NCBI RefSeq assembly: GCF_003364205.1
Contig: NZ_NXLV01000003.1
Coordinates: forward strand, 62,001 to 126,000
Reading direction: 5' to 3'
DNA: 64,000 nucleotides
DNA from: Helicobacter brantae
GTDB lineage: Bacteria; Campylobacterota; Campylobacteria; Campylobacterales; Helicobacteraceae
Within the stretch, counting starts at the first letter, position 1; every line of letters begins with the position of its first letter. The notes under the pieces are model-generated. The model had not been told where the DNA came from and made no database searches. It saw only the letters and a list, made by a program, of their open reading frames with translations. Positions 52,076 to 61,297 of this stretch are shown here, one piece after another. The position numbers were made by a program, and so were the translations under genes.

Positions 52076-52320
52076 AGGGAAAACCACAGATTGACTACCC
52101 TACACAATGGGAGTATCGAATCATTGGTAAAGACAAAAAAGAGTTAGAAGAGATTGTGAAGGGTATTTTCCCCTCAAGCTATACGCTCAAAGATGGCAAC
52201 ACTTCTCACGGAGGGAAATTTGTCAGTATCGTTGTCAGCACTGAGGTTGCAAGTGAAGAAGAGAGGAATGAGCTTTTTGCCAAACTAAAAAACCACCCAC
52301 ATATCTCAATGGTTCTTTAA
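52063..52320 (+). CDS. DUF493 (YbeD-like) protein
   Basis: An 85-residue protein with TQWEYRIIGKDKKELEEIV, SHGGKFVSIVVSTEVASEEE and ending PHISMVL, an ACT-like alpha/beta pattern of DUF493. H. pylori HP0495 has the same place after ybgC. Function is unknown. Its stop lies immediately before the mqnA start, so translation is coupled. Confidence 0.88.
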   Translation: MQEIEGKPQIDYPTQWEYRIIGKDKKELEEIVKGIFPSSYTLKDGNTSHGGKFVSIVVSTEVASEEERNELFAKLKNHPHISMVL

Positions 52321-53001
52321 ATGCTAAAGATTGGAAAGATTGATTATCTCAATCTTTTACCCTTTGATGTGTATCTTAAGAGATTTCCTCTAAGCTCACA
52401 ACAAAAGAAAATGATTGCTTACAAAAAATCCTATCCTGCCAAGCTTAATAAAGATTTTTTATTTTCTAGGATTGATGCAGGGTTTGTAAGCTCTATTATG
52501 GCTTTGGGGAGAAAAAAAATCGCACAAAATGTCGGAATCATTGCCAAAGGCGAGGTATGGAGCGTGATTGTGCTTCCCCTAAATTCTCAAGATGACTATC
52601 AGTCAGCCACCTCTAATGCTTTGGCTAAGGTGCTTGGAGTGAGTGGAGAAGTGAGGATAGGGGATAGGGCATTACGCTACAAACTAGAGGGGGGAGAATA
52701 TCAGGATTTGGGGCTTTTGTGGTGGGAGAAATATCAGCTTCCTTTTGTCTTTGGGCTGTTTTGCTCCAAAAAGCAAAGCTTACAAGTGAATGCGATGATC
52801 AAGGGATTTGCCAAAGCCAAGAGCAAAATCCCTCACTATATCTTAGAGCAGAGAGCTAAGCAATCTCAAATCAGCCCCAAAGATATCAAAGCCTATTTGC
52901 AAAAAATCTACTATGCTCTTGGTGGGAAGGAGAAGAGAGCATTAGAGCTATTCCATAGAGAGCTAAGAATATTGGGGGTTAGGAAGCCTAAGAGGGGTTA
53001 G
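52321..53001 (+). CDS. mqnA: Chorismate dehydratase, futalosine pathway
   Basis: MqnA dehydrates chorismate to 3-enolpyruvylbenzoate, the first committed step of the futalosine route to menaquinone. The 226-residue protein begins KIGKIDYLNLLPFDVYLK, has SRIDAGFVSSIMALGR and GDRALRYKLEG, and keeps the LGLLWWEKYQLPFVFGLF segment characteristic of MqnA. It follows DUF493 directly. The mtnN gene at 16173 encodes a later enzyme of the same pathway. Confidence 0.9.
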   Translation: MLKIGKIDYLNLLPFDVYLKRFPLSSQQKKMIAYKKSYPAKLNKDFLFSRIDAGFVSSIMALGRKKIAQNVGIIAKGEVWSVIVLPLNSQDDYQSATSNALAKVLGVSGEVRIGDRALRYKLEGGEYQDLGLLWWEKYQLPFVFGLFCSKKQSLQVNAMIKGFAKAKSKIPHYILEQRAKQSQISPKDIKAYLQKIYYALGGKEKRALELFHRELRILGVRKPKRG

Positions 53002-53003
53002 AG

Positions 53004-54164
53004 TTATTTCTTGCAACCAATGTTAAGAAAATCTATTTCTCTATATTTTCCTAGATTGTCTGAATATGCATGCCCTCTCTTTGTCTTGATTGTTTCTTGG
53101 ATTTTTTGTAAATCAAGAAAATTTACCATATCTGTATCTATTTTGGCAATTTGCTCTAATATTCTTGCATAGGCTATATCTCCACCATGAAACCCATCAT
53201 AAAATTCACAATCTATTGTCTGGAGCTTGTGTGGATTAAGAAAATGAAAAATTTTATTCTTTCTTGCGAACTCATCAAATTTTTGTAACCAAGCAAAATC
53301 TTTCTTCTTTTCATTGACAAGCACATTGTAAATTGTAGGGGATAGTGGAGTTGTTAGTGTTAGGACTTGAATCTTGTGTTGCTTGAGTAATGCAAGTAGA
53401 GAATAAAACTCCTCAATTCTTGGATAATCAAGCTCTTCTCCATAAAAGAAAGGAAAAATTTCTTGATCGATTCTCTCTTTGGAATTGCTGAATTTTTTGT
53501 CTTCAGCAGGAGAGATGCCTGAGAGTGTAGAGAAGTATAGATAAGATCCATCAGGAAAACTTCCATTTGATTTTGTAATCGCTCTAAATCCCAGACTTGG
53601 GATTGATGTATAGGGATTTGTTGTTGTTTGATGTGCGATGAGCTGATTGATGAAAATAGAAGGATTTGAAAAGAAAATTTTTAAAGCATTAAAGATTTTT
53701 GTAGAATTGATATTCTTTCCATTATTTTGCTGATAGGATAAATACTTATTGTTTGGCATTTTTTTGTTGAACCACCAAGGATCGATTCCCAAGATTACCA
53801 ACTTTGGTTTGTGATTTTTTATCATCTCCTCGACAAAATAATATGTTTCAGCCAAAGAATTTCCTGCATTTGCTGCAGCAACAAAAGAGGTTTTGAAAAA
53901 CTTTTGTTTAAATTGTCCCACTCGTGATGAGCCAATGGCAACAATATCAGGTTTGATTTCTTTTATGAGTTCAAGGCGATAGGAAAAATAATTTTCATTG
54001 AGTGCAGATCCATAAATAGCATTGTGTTTGATTTGATATTTGACAATTTGTTGATATGTATTATGTTCAAAAAAAGCACTTAAGATACTCAAAAAAATAA
54101 ACACAAATACTATCCCCATAAACAAGCATGATAAATACAAAAGAGAAAAAGTCTTAAATTTCAT
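53004..54164 (-). CDS. SGNH-like periplasmic acyltransferase partner of the MBOAT protein
   Basis: The 386-residue protein has one N-terminal membrane anchor (about 8-32) and a periplasmic domain with AIGSSRVGQFKQ, the serine motif of SGNH/DltD-like enzymes, and CEFYDGFHGGDIAY near the end with the D-x-x-H pair. Such proteins accept acyl groups from MBOAT proteins and pass them to surface or wall sugars, as in AlgJ/AlgX, PatB or DltD systems. It starts eight bases after the MBOAT gene. The substrate is unknown. Confidence 0.78.
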   Translation of the reverse strand: MKFKTFSLLYLSCLFMGIVFVFIFLSILSAFFEHNTYQQIVKYQIKHNAIYGSALNENYFSYRLELIKEIKPDIVAIGSSRVGQFKQKFFKTSFVAAANAGNSLAETYYFVEEMIKNHKPKLVILGIDPWWFNKKMPNNKYLSYQQNNGKNINSTKIFNALKIFFSNPSIFINQLIAHQTTTNPYTSIPSLGFRAITKSNGSFPDGSYLYFSTLSGISPAEDKKFSNSKERIDQEIFPFFYGEELDYPRIEEFYSLLALLKQHKIQVLTLTTPLSPTIYNVLVNEKKKDFAWLQKFDEFARKNKIFHFLNPHKLQTIDCEFYDGFHGGDIAYARILEQIAKIDTDMVNFLDLQKIQETIKTKRGHAYSDNLGKYREIDFLNIGCKK

Positions 54165-54172
54165 AGAGAATC

Positions 54173-55700
54173 CTAAAAATTGAAGTATAAAAATTGAGAT
54201 ATTTTGTTGAGATTGATAAGGGAATAGAAGCTAATAATCACAACAAAAAATAGCCAAAGCCAAGAAGGAGCGAGACTCTTTGTGAGTTGATTTGAGTTTT
54301 TAAAATATATGCAGATAAACAAAAAGCATATAGAAAAACAAATGAGCATTTTTCCATCATCTGTAATATGAGAAAACACTCCCCCATATTCCACATTTCC
54401 AAACACTTTTGTAAGCTTGTCGTGATATTTTTGAAATACATAAGGCAACACCACCCCATTCCCTCCCACCATACTCTTTAGCATACTCATAGCCCCACTT
54501 ACACTCTCACTTCTAAAAAACACCCAAGAGAGATTGATGAAGTTAAAGGTAAGAATCCAACACATTGCAGTATAGAGTTTGCTTCTAATCTCCTCTATCC
54601 CAAACACACTCTTTAAAATATTGCGATACACTCTTTGAACCACCATTGCACTTGCGTGTAATACTCCCCAAATAATAAACCCCCACCCAGCTCCATGCCA
54701 TATTCCACTCAAAGTAAAGACAATAAAGACATTAACTAGCTCTCTACTAAATCCTCTCTTATTTCCTCCTAGAGGGATATAGAGATATTCAGTAAGAAAT
54801 CTCCCCAAAGTCATATGCCATCTCTTCCAAAACTCTTTAATATTACTTGCTTTATAAGGAGAGTTGAAATTGATTGGCAAAGTGATTCCAAAAAACAGAG
54901 CAATCCCTATTGCCATATCACAATACCCACTAAAATCAAAGTAGAGCTGAAAGGTATAAGAGAGAGAAGTAAGCCAAGATTCTAAGAAGTTTAAAGTCCC
55001 TCCACTCTCCACTGCATTAAACCCATTATTAGCATAGATTGCAAAGTTATCAGCCACAACAACTTTTTTAAATAATCCAATGGAGAAGATAAACAACCCT
55101 CTAGCAAATCTCTCCCAATCCACTAGCTCTTTTTCTTTGCTTAGAAGTGAAGCAAACTGAGGCATCATCTCTTTGTGATGAACAATAGGTCCAGCAATGA
55201 GTTGAGGAAAGAAAGTGATAAAAAGAGAATAATCTATAAAATCAATTCTTTTAATCTCTTTGCTTCTATAAGTATCTACTAGAAATGCAATCTGCTGAAA
55301 GGTTACAAACGAGAGTGCAAGAGGAAGAAGAATGTGAGGAAGAGGAAGTGAGAGAGAAAAGAGAGAATTGAGATTAGAGAGAAGAAAATCAGTGTATTTA
55401 AACCCTCCAAGCAATAAGAGATTGAAAACTATGCCAACAATTAGCCAAAGCTTTCTATACCCCCCCCCCCCCTAGAGCAGTAGGAGTAGAAGCAATCTTT
55501 GTGGCTAAGAGATAATTGGCAATAATAGAGAGAAGCAAGATAGGAAGATAAGAGAGTTTCCAAAACCCATAGAAAAACAAACTCCCACACACTAAAAACA
55601 CTTTAGAGGCTCTAAAATATCCCAATCTCTTCAAAACATAAAAGCCTATAAGCATTATAGGGAGAAAGGCAAAGATGAAGATGTAGGAGTTGAAGAGCAT
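54173..55700 (-). CDS. Phase-variable MBOAT O-acyltransferase (out of frame as assembled)
   Basis: Two open stretches make one gene. The N-terminal part from ATG 55700 (MLFNSYIFIFAFLPIMLIGF) runs to TALGGGG and stops just after a G13 tract. The rest (YRKLW... then LLLGGFKYTDFLL) continues in another frame to YLYFNF. With 12 G the frames join into about 508 residues. The C-terminal part has ten or so membrane helices and the catalytic histidine in LSGIWHGAGWGFIIWG. It resembles AlgI and PatA, which move acetyl groups across the inner membrane. As sequenced it should be OFF. Confidence 0.87.
55460..55472 (-). repeat. G13 phase-variation tract in MBOAT gene
   Basis: Thirteen C on the plus strand, G on the coding strand. 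The codons before the run end in CTA; with 13 G the next codons are GTA TAG, a stop. With 12 G the reading continues TAT AGA AAG into the long membrane domain. Confidence 0.92.
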
Positions 55701-55793
55701 TGGGAAAAAGCCTTTTGTATAGAATATTTTTGTGTGATAGAATATCCTAAAAACTCTTAAAAAATGATAAAAACACCTAGATAAGGAGTAAAT

Positions 55794-57062
55794 ATGAAAG
55801 AAGTCATCAACCATTTTTATGAGCTAACCAAAATCCCGCATTGCAGTTTTGAGACAGAGAAAATGCGAGATTTTTTGGTGGAGTATGCCAAAAGTTGTGG
55901 GTGTGAGGTGAGTGTGGATAGTGTGGGGAATATTCACGCTTACAAAGGAGAGCCAAAGGTGTGTTTGCAAAGCCATTATGATATGGTGTGTATGGGCGTT
56001 GCTCCACATATCGAAGTCATAGAGCAAGATGGGTATCTCAAAGCCAAAGATTCTAGTCTTGGGGCAGATAATGGTATGGGGTGTGCGATGATGATGGAAG
56101 CGATGAGGGAGTTTGAAAACGTTGAATGTCTTTTTACAAACGATGAAGAAGTGGGGCTTGTGGGAGCAAATGGTTTGGAGCATAACCTCAAATCAAAAAG
56201 GCTTCTCAATCTCGATCACGAACACGACACAGAGGTAACTATCGGCTGTGCTGGAGGGGTGGATATCTTTGTGAGAGATTGTGATGAGGGGATTGAGAGA
56301 GAGGGGGAAGTGTATGAAGTGGAGGTCTATGGATTTAAGGGAGGGCATTCAGGGGTGGATATTTTGAGTAATCCTACAAGCTCGATTAAGACTCTAGCCT
56401 CTTTTATCAAGCGATATAATGGAGAAATCATCAGCTTCAAAGGTGGAGAGAGAATCAACTCTATCCCTAAATATGCCAAAGCTAGAGTGATTTTCCCTCA
56501 AACTCCCAAAGATGAGGCCCATATCAAAATCACGCATTTGGGGAGAGGTAAAGAGAGGGTATCATCTCAAAGCTCTAAGTTCCTTTGGGCAATCAATAGC
56601 TTCTCTCACGGATTGCGAAGCTATAACACTACGCTAAATATCGCTCAAACAAGTATCAATCTAGCTATCGCAAAGCTTGAGGGGGGCAAGGTTGAGATAG
56701 ATCTCTTTGCACGATCCAATGATGAGGGAGAACTAAGGGCGATTGAGTTTGAGAGTATGGAGTTTTTCTCCTCATTTGCCTCTGTGCTTTCAGACAATTT
56801 CTATCTCCCTTGGGAGCCAAAGAAAAGTGAGTTTTCTGAAGAAGTGTTGGAAGTGATGAGGGCTTATAATCCCAATGCAAACTACTATGCAATCCACGCA
56901 GGGCTTGAGTGTGGAATCATCGGTGCAAAAGTGCAAGGGCTTGAGTGTTGCTCCATTGGTCCAAACATTTATAATCCCCACTCCACTGATGAGCGATGTG
57001 AGATTGGCTCAGTTGAGAGGATTTCAAAAGTGGTGTTTGATATTGTGAGGAAGTATCAGTAA
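55794..57062 (+). CDS. pepD: M20-family aminoacyl-histidine dipeptidase (PepD type)
   Basis: The 422-residue metallopeptidase has VCLQSHYDMVCMG (first zinc ligand), LGADNGMGCAMMMEA (bridging aspartate), FTNDEEVGLVGA (catalytic glutamates) and LNLDHEHDTEVTIG. The C-terminal half carries KGGHSGVDI and HAGLECGIIGAKV, with a late histidine near YNPHSTDE. This is the PepD/carnosinase layout. The site AAGGAG precedes its ATG. It is divergent from the MBOAT gene and convergent with the broken endonuclease gene. Confidence 0.88.
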   Translation: MKEVINHFYELTKIPHCSFETEKMRDFLVEYAKSCGCEVSVDSVGNIHAYKGEPKVCLQSHYDMVCMGVAPHIEVIEQDGYLKAKDSSLGADNGMGCAMMMEAMREFENVECLFTNDEEVGLVGANGLEHNLKSKRLLNLDHEHDTEVTIGCAGGVDIFVRDCDEGIEREGEVYEVEVYGFKGGHSGVDILSNPTSSIKTLASFIKRYNGEIISFKGGERINSIPKYAKARVIFPQTPKDEAHIKITHLGRGKERVSSQSSKFLWAINSFSHGLRSYNTTLNIAQTSINLAIAKLEGGKVEIDLFARSNDEGELRAIEFESMEFFSSFASVLSDNFYLPWEPKKSEFSEEVLEVMRAYNPNANYYAIHAGLECGIIGAKVQGLECCSIGPNIYNPHSTDERCEIGSVERISKVVFDIVRKYQ

Positions 57063-57063
57063 A

Positions 57064-57804
57064 TTATTCCTCAAACAACTCTGTGGGGTCGATTTTGAAT
57101 TGAAGCATATTGGCAGTTTTTGCCCCACTATCTCCACCCTTTCGTTGGATTAGCACCCTTGCAAAGTGGATTGAACCTCTTGGAGAGATACTTATCTCTC
57201 CAAAGACATAATGGTTGAGAACCTCACTAATATTTTTGAGAATCCACCGAGCGTTGGTTGGGGTTTTTTGAGCGACTAGAACCCATTCTGCACTAAACTC
57301 TCCTCTGCCCTTGATAATGTCTGTGAGAATCATAATTTTGTTTTGATTGAGCCACTCTAGGAGTTTGCTTTGCTCTTGGACTGAAAACTCTGTGGCAAAC
57401 ATTCTGCGTTTGTCTTTGGGGTTGGCTATATATGGTGGTTTTTCTCCTGTAAAATATTTTAAAAGTTCCACAATCTCACTTGGAATATCCCATAGTTTTG
57501 CATAATTATCCACCCAACGCTTATCAATTTGGTTGAATCCTTTTTTATTGCTCACCAGTTTGACTTGAATGTTTTGAATATCAATGGCTTTTTTAAGTTT
57601 GATTTGGATTTGGACATTCAAGTCGGCTTTGTGTCCTGAAATCACAATGGCTTTAACCCATTCAATTTATTCTAATCTGTATTGCATTATCTCTAGCCAA
57701 AGTTGGGCTTCATTGTCGTTTTGCCAATGATTGAACTTATTGGCAATTTCTTTTTCATTCAAAAACCCTGTTTTTGCAATCTGACTGCCTGAAATCTTAG
57801 TCAT
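57064..57804 (-). pseudogene. Type II restriction endonuclease with an in-frame nonsense codon
   Basis: From ATG 57804, which overlaps the methylase stop, the frame reads MTKISGSQIAKTGFLNEKEI to QYRLE and meets TAA at 57669-57667 (codon 46). The same frame then continues without a shift as IEWVKAIVISGHKADLNVQI to ELFEE at 57064, for 246 codons in all. The pattern FNxW...W-E-I-M...ISGHKxD, and KLVSNKKGFNQIDKRWVDNY further on, looks like endonucleases paired with C5 methylases. A GTG at 57645 could give a shortened 193-residue product. The enzyme is probably inactive. Confidence 0.75.
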
Positions 57805-58750
57805 TGTCATACTCCTTGATTTTTTTTCCTATCGCTTCAATCACAGGCACACTCATTGCATTGCCTACTTGGGAGAGAATTTTGTTTTCGATATTTTTTA
57901 GATTTTTTATTTTTTCTGCCAAGTTTTTAGGGAATCCTTGCAAAAGTAGCCCCTCATATGAGCTGAGTTTTTTGAGTTTTTTATCTTTTGTATAGAGGAT
58001 TCCGTGTCGTCCTGTTCTGAGGGTGGGGACTTTTTGGGGGTAGATTCGACAATCACTTTGTCTTGTGTCAATCACATTGTAATCTTCTTGCAAAATCTCT
58101 TCAAGATTGATTTTTCCTTTGTTATAAGCATTGTTGAGGTATTTGATAAAGGTGGGGTTTTGTATATCAAACTCTTCTGTCTCATCACACAAAAACTCCT
58201 CTATTTTTCCCTCTCCACTCTCTTGGGGAAAGTCAAAAGGGTGAGTATAAAGCTCATTTTTTATCCCCACGATATAAATCCTCTCTCTCATCTGTGGCAA
58301 ACCAAAATCAAGACTATTTAACACCCTATATCTCACAATGTAGCCCAAAGCAGTGAGAGAATCTACAATAGTCTGAAGTGTTTTTCCACGATTGTGATTG
58401 AGCAATCCTTTGACATTTTCTAAGAGAAAAAATGGAGGATTTTTAGCTTGAAGGATATTTTGGATTCCAAAAATGATTTGCCCTCTATCATCGCTAAATC
58501 CTTCTCTTTTTCCCACAATACTGAAGGTTTGACAAGGAAAACCTGCGATGAGATACCTAAAATCAGGGAGGGTGCTAGGCTCAATTTTCATCAAATCTCC
58601 AAAATTTTGATAATTCCCAAAAAATAGCTCATAGGTTTTTGCAGGATTTGGATCAATTTCACTATGCCCTACACACTCTAAACCACAATGCTCTAATCCC
58701 AATCTTCCTCCCCCAATCCCAGAGCAAAAATCAAAAAATGTATTTTTCAT
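57797..58750 (-). CDS. DNA (cytosine-5) methyltransferase of a type II R-M system
   Basis: The 317-residue enzyme has motif I FFDFCSGIGGGRLGLEHCGL, motif IV GFPCQTFS with catalytic C73, motif VI ENVKG near 117, motif VIII QMRERIYIVGI and motif X VGNAMSVPVIEAI, all in order. The target-recognition region lies between about 190 and 260. Its recognition site cannot be read from the sequence. It overlaps the rarA end by four bases and the endonuclease start by eight. It probably still methylates although its endonuclease gene is interrupted. Confidence 0.95.
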   Translation of the reverse strand: MKNTFFDFCSGIGGGRLGLEHCGLECVGHSEIDPNPAKTYELFFGNYQNFGDLMKIEPSTLPDFRYLIAGFPCQTFSIVGKREGFSDDRGQIIFGIQNILQAKNPPFFLLENVKGLLNHNRGKTLQTIVDSLTALGYIVRYRVLNSLDFGLPQMRERIYIVGIKNELYTHPFDFPQESGEGKIEEFLCDETEEFDIQNPTFIKYLNNAYNKGKINLEEILQEDYNVIDTRQSDCRIYPQKVPTLRTGRHGILYTKDKKLKKLSSYEGLLLQGFPKNLAEKIKNLKNIENKILSQVGNAMSVPVIEAIGKKIKEYDND

Positions 58751-59922
58751 CTCTTCCCTCTAATTTTCTCTAGCCACTCATTAAGCGTTTTCTCATACCC
58801 TTTAGAAGTTTTTTGGACAAACTCCAAAGGAGTGGAGAGATAGGGTTGCTCTACCCACCCTCCAAAGTCGTGGGGATAGAGATAGTTTGGGCTAGAGGGG
58901 AGGATATTTGAGGGGATAGGAAGAGGGGGATTGGCTTTAAGATATTCCATTGCCTTATCAATGGCTTCATAGGCTGTATTGCTTTTGGGGGAACTTGCAA
59001 GATAGATGACACATTGGGCTAAGATGATTCTTGCTTCAGGATAGCCGATTTTCCTCACAGCTTGAAGTGTGCTGACTGCAAGGTTTAGGGCATTGGGATT
59101 GGCATTGCCAATATCCTCACTTGCAAAGATGACAAGTCTTCTGGCGATAAATTCTGCACTCTCTCCACTCTCAATAATCCTAGCCAAATAGTAAATCCCC
59201 GCATTCTCATCACTCCCTCTAATAGATTTAATCAACGCACTTGAGAGATTATAATGTGTATCATCTTCACTCACCCCCTCACTCATCGCATTTGGACGCA
59301 AAGATTTTAGAGTTTCAAGTGTAATAGGGGTGCTAAATGAAGCAAGATCAAGGAGATTGAGCATTGCCCTTGCATCTCCACTACTTGAGCTGATAAGATA
59401 ATCCTCCACCTCTTGCTCTATTTTAAGATTCACTACCCTCAAAGCTCTCTCTAGCAATACCCTCATCTCTTGTTTGCTTAGGGGAGAGAATTCGTAAATA
59501 AAACTCCTAGAGCGAATGGCGTTGGTGAGAGAAAAAGTGGGGTTAAGGGTGCTTGAGGCAAGGATATGGGCAAGATTATCTTCCATTATAGGAAGTAGGG
59601 CTTCTTGCTGAGTTTTGCTCAATCGATGCACTTCATCGATGAAGATTACAGGCTTGAGCAAAGAGTTTGGCGTGATGATTTTCCTCAAATCCTCAAGTTT
59701 AAAATGTGTGGCATTAAGTTCATAAAACTCACTCCCCACGCTTTGAGAGAGAATCCTAGCTAGGCTTGTTTTCCCACTCCCTGGCGGTCCATAGAAGATA
59801 CAATGGGGCAAAATCCCCTTACTTATGGCTTTGTAGAGTGGAGTGTGTTTGCCGATGATATGGCTCTGCCCCACAAAATCTTCTAGTTTGCTAGGGCGAA
59901 GAAGAGAGGAGAGATTTTTCAT
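58747..59922 (-). CDS. rarA: Replication-associated recombination protein A (AAA+ ATPase)
   Basis: The 391-residue protein has the Walker A loop GPPGSGKTSL (about 45-54), Walker B VIFIDEVHR, sensor ILASSTLNPTFSLTNAIRSR and the C-terminal MgsA domain with AKSLRPNAMSEGV-like sequence, ASEDIGNANPNAL and PHDFGGWVEQPYL. RarA (MgsA) acts at stalled replication forks. It follows hspR by an overlap of four bases, the cbpA-hspR-rarA order of H. pylori. Confidence 0.93.
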   Translation of the reverse strand: MKNLSSLLRPSKLEDFVGQSHIIGKHTPLYKAISKGILPHCIFYGPPGSGKTSLARILSQSVGSEFYELNATHFKLEDLRKIITPNSLLKPVIFIDEVHRLSKTQQEALLPIMEDNLAHILASSTLNPTFSLTNAIRSRSFIYEFSPLSKQEMRVLLERALRVVNLKIEQEVEDYLISSSSGDARAMLNLLDLASFSTPITLETLKSLRPNAMSEGVSEDDTHYNLSSALIKSIRGSDENAGIYYLARIIESGESAEFIARRLVIFASEDIGNANPNALNLAVSTLQAVRKIGYPEARIILAQCVIYLASSPKSNTAYEAIDKAMEYLKANPPLPIPSNILPSSPNYLYPHDFGGWVEQPYLSTPLEFVQKTSKGYEKTLNEWLEKIRGKR

Positions 59923-60269
59923 TTCTTCAAAATGATTTCATAAGAGCTTTGTTTGAGCGTTACAGACTTTGGCTTGGGGCTTGGGGCTTGGGCTTTTAGC
60001 TCTTCAGTGAGTGCATCAAGCTCATCTAATCGCTCTTTAAGTCTTAAGATGATATCCACTCCTGCAAGATTCACTCCCAAATCCCTTGTAAGGCGTAAAA
60101 TGGTTTTAATCTTGTCGATATCCCTTTGAGAATACAATCGCATTTTGCCATCGGTTCTACCTGGTTGGATTAATCCCTCTTTTTCGTATTGTCTTAGGGT
60201 TTGAGGGTGGATTTCTAGGATTTTTGCCACAACGCTAATGAGATATACAGGTTCATCATAACTATACAT
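59919..60269 (-). CDS. hspR: MerR-family heat-shock repressor HspR
   Basis: A 116-residue regulator with the MerR helix-turn-helix: VYLISVVAKILEIHPQTLRQYEKEGLIQPGR, then MRLYSQRDIDKIKTILRLTRDLGVNLAGVD. HspR represses chaperone operons at HAIR sites; one such site lies before cbpA. The C-terminal tail, QAPSPKPKSV, is encoded by three perfect CCAAGCC heptamers. It follows cbpA at once and overlaps rarA by four bases. Confidence 0.94.
   Translation of the reverse strand: MYSYDEPVYLISVVAKILEIHPQTLRQYEKEGLIQPGRTDGKMRLYSQRDIDKIKTILRLTRDLGVNLAGVDIILRLKERLDELDALTEELKAQAPSPKPKSVTLKQSSYEIILKK
59971..59991 (-). repeat. Heptamer repeat (three perfect copies) in hspR
   Basis: GGCTTGG is repeated three times without interruption at 59971-59991 and followed by the partial unit GGCTT-like GCTTTT. 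Seven is not a multiple of three, so gain or loss of a unit would shift the reading frame of the last 25 codons of hspR. Confidence 0.85.
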
Positions 60270-61163
60270 TTATAACTCCTTTTCAAGTAGTTTGACAAGC
60301 TCAGGGGAGAGTGAGCTAATGCTTGGCATTATGATATTGGCTTTGAGATAGAGATCGCCCTTTGCTCCACTCTTGCGATTGATTGCTCCTAGCTCTTTAA
60401 GTCGGAATCTTTGGTTGTTTTTCACGCCTTGAGGGATTTTGAGCTTGACTTCTTTATGCAATGTTTGCACTTCCACACTCCCTCCAAAAAGTGCTGTTTT
60501 TAGGGGGATATCAAAAGATTTGATAAGATCATCACCCTCTCGCTCATAGCTTTCATCTTTTGCTACCCTAACTTTAAGAAGCAAATCCCCACTATATCCT
60601 CCATTGCTTCTTCCCTTGCCTTTGAGTCGGATTGTTTCATTGTCTTTGATTCCTGCAGGGATTTTGATATCAAAGTTGTTGTAGTGATATTTTCCCCCTA
60701 GAATTGCTGTGGAGAATGGGATAGTGATTGAGTCCTGCAAATCAAGATTGGGAGTGCCAAACCCTCCAAATCCTCCTCCACCAAAGCCACCAAACCCTCC
60801 CCCAAAGCTCTCAAATCCCCCAAAACTACCTCTACCACCCCTTGAGCTAAATCCTCCCCCACTTCCAAAGATTTGAGAGAGAATATCATCAAGATTTACC
60901 CCATTTGCTCCTGCACCTCGTGTGAAGTCGCTAAAGTTTTGTCCCCCAAACATTCCATCGCCAAATTGATCGTATTGTGCCTTTTTATTCTCATCACTTA
61001 AGATTTCATAGGCTGCATTGATTTCTTTAAACTTCTCTTCTGCTCCTGCTTCTTTGTTGATATCAGGGTGATATTTGCGTGCAAGACGGCGATAAGCCTT
61101 TTTGATCTCATCCATACTTGCATTTTCACTGACTTCTAATGTGCTATAAAGACTTTTTGCCAT
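60270..61163 (-). CDS. cbpA: DnaJ-like co-chaperone CbpA
   Basis: The J domain has the HPD motif at about 32-34 ([12 protein letters not shown]). A glycine/phenylalanine-rich region follows (about 75-140, repeated GGFGGF units), then the C-terminal substrate-binding domain with [17 protein letters not shown] and [10 protein letters not shown]-like sequence. The zinc-finger domain of true DnaJ is missing, which defines CbpA. It is the first gene of cbpA-hspR-rarA, the heat-shock operon known in H. pylori. At 297 residues it is full length. Confidence 0.94.
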   Translation of the reverse strand: MAKSLYSTLEVSENASMDEIKKAYRRLARKYHPDINKEAGAEEKFKEINAAYEILSDENKKAQYDQFGDGMFGGQNFSDFTRGAGANGVNLDDILSQIFGSGGGFSSRGGRGSFGGFESFGGGFGGFGGGGFGGFGTPNLDLQDSITIPFSTAILGGKYHYNNFDIKIPAGIKDNETIRLKGKGRSNGGYSGDLLLKVRVAKDESYEREGDDLIKSFDIPLKTALFGGSVEVQTLHKEVKLKIPQGVKNNQRFRLKELGAINRKSGAKGDLYLKANIIMPSISSLSPELVKLLEKEL

Positions 61164-61231
61164 AATTTACTCCTAAACTTTTTTGTAAAATTATTATGTT
61201 TTTTCAAATATTTTTTCAATATTTAAGCGTT

Positions 61232-61266
61232 ATTGTATAATAAAACTTTAGTATATGTCAATCAAG
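61232..61266 (-). promoter_or_regulatory. HspR-controlled promoter with HAIR-like operator before cbpA
   Basis: On the minus strand, CTTGATT (61266-61260), seven bases, then ACTAAAG (61252-61246) match six of seven bases in each arm of the HAIR consensus CTTGAGT-N7-ACTCAAG. A -35 TTGACA (61261-61256) lies inside the operator, and TACAAT (61237-61232) follows 18 bases later as -10. Repressor binding would block RNA polymerase, so the operon is probably self-regulated by HspR. Confidence 0.72.
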
Positions 61267-61297
61267 TTTTATGAATCTAAAATGATAAGGATAGAGA

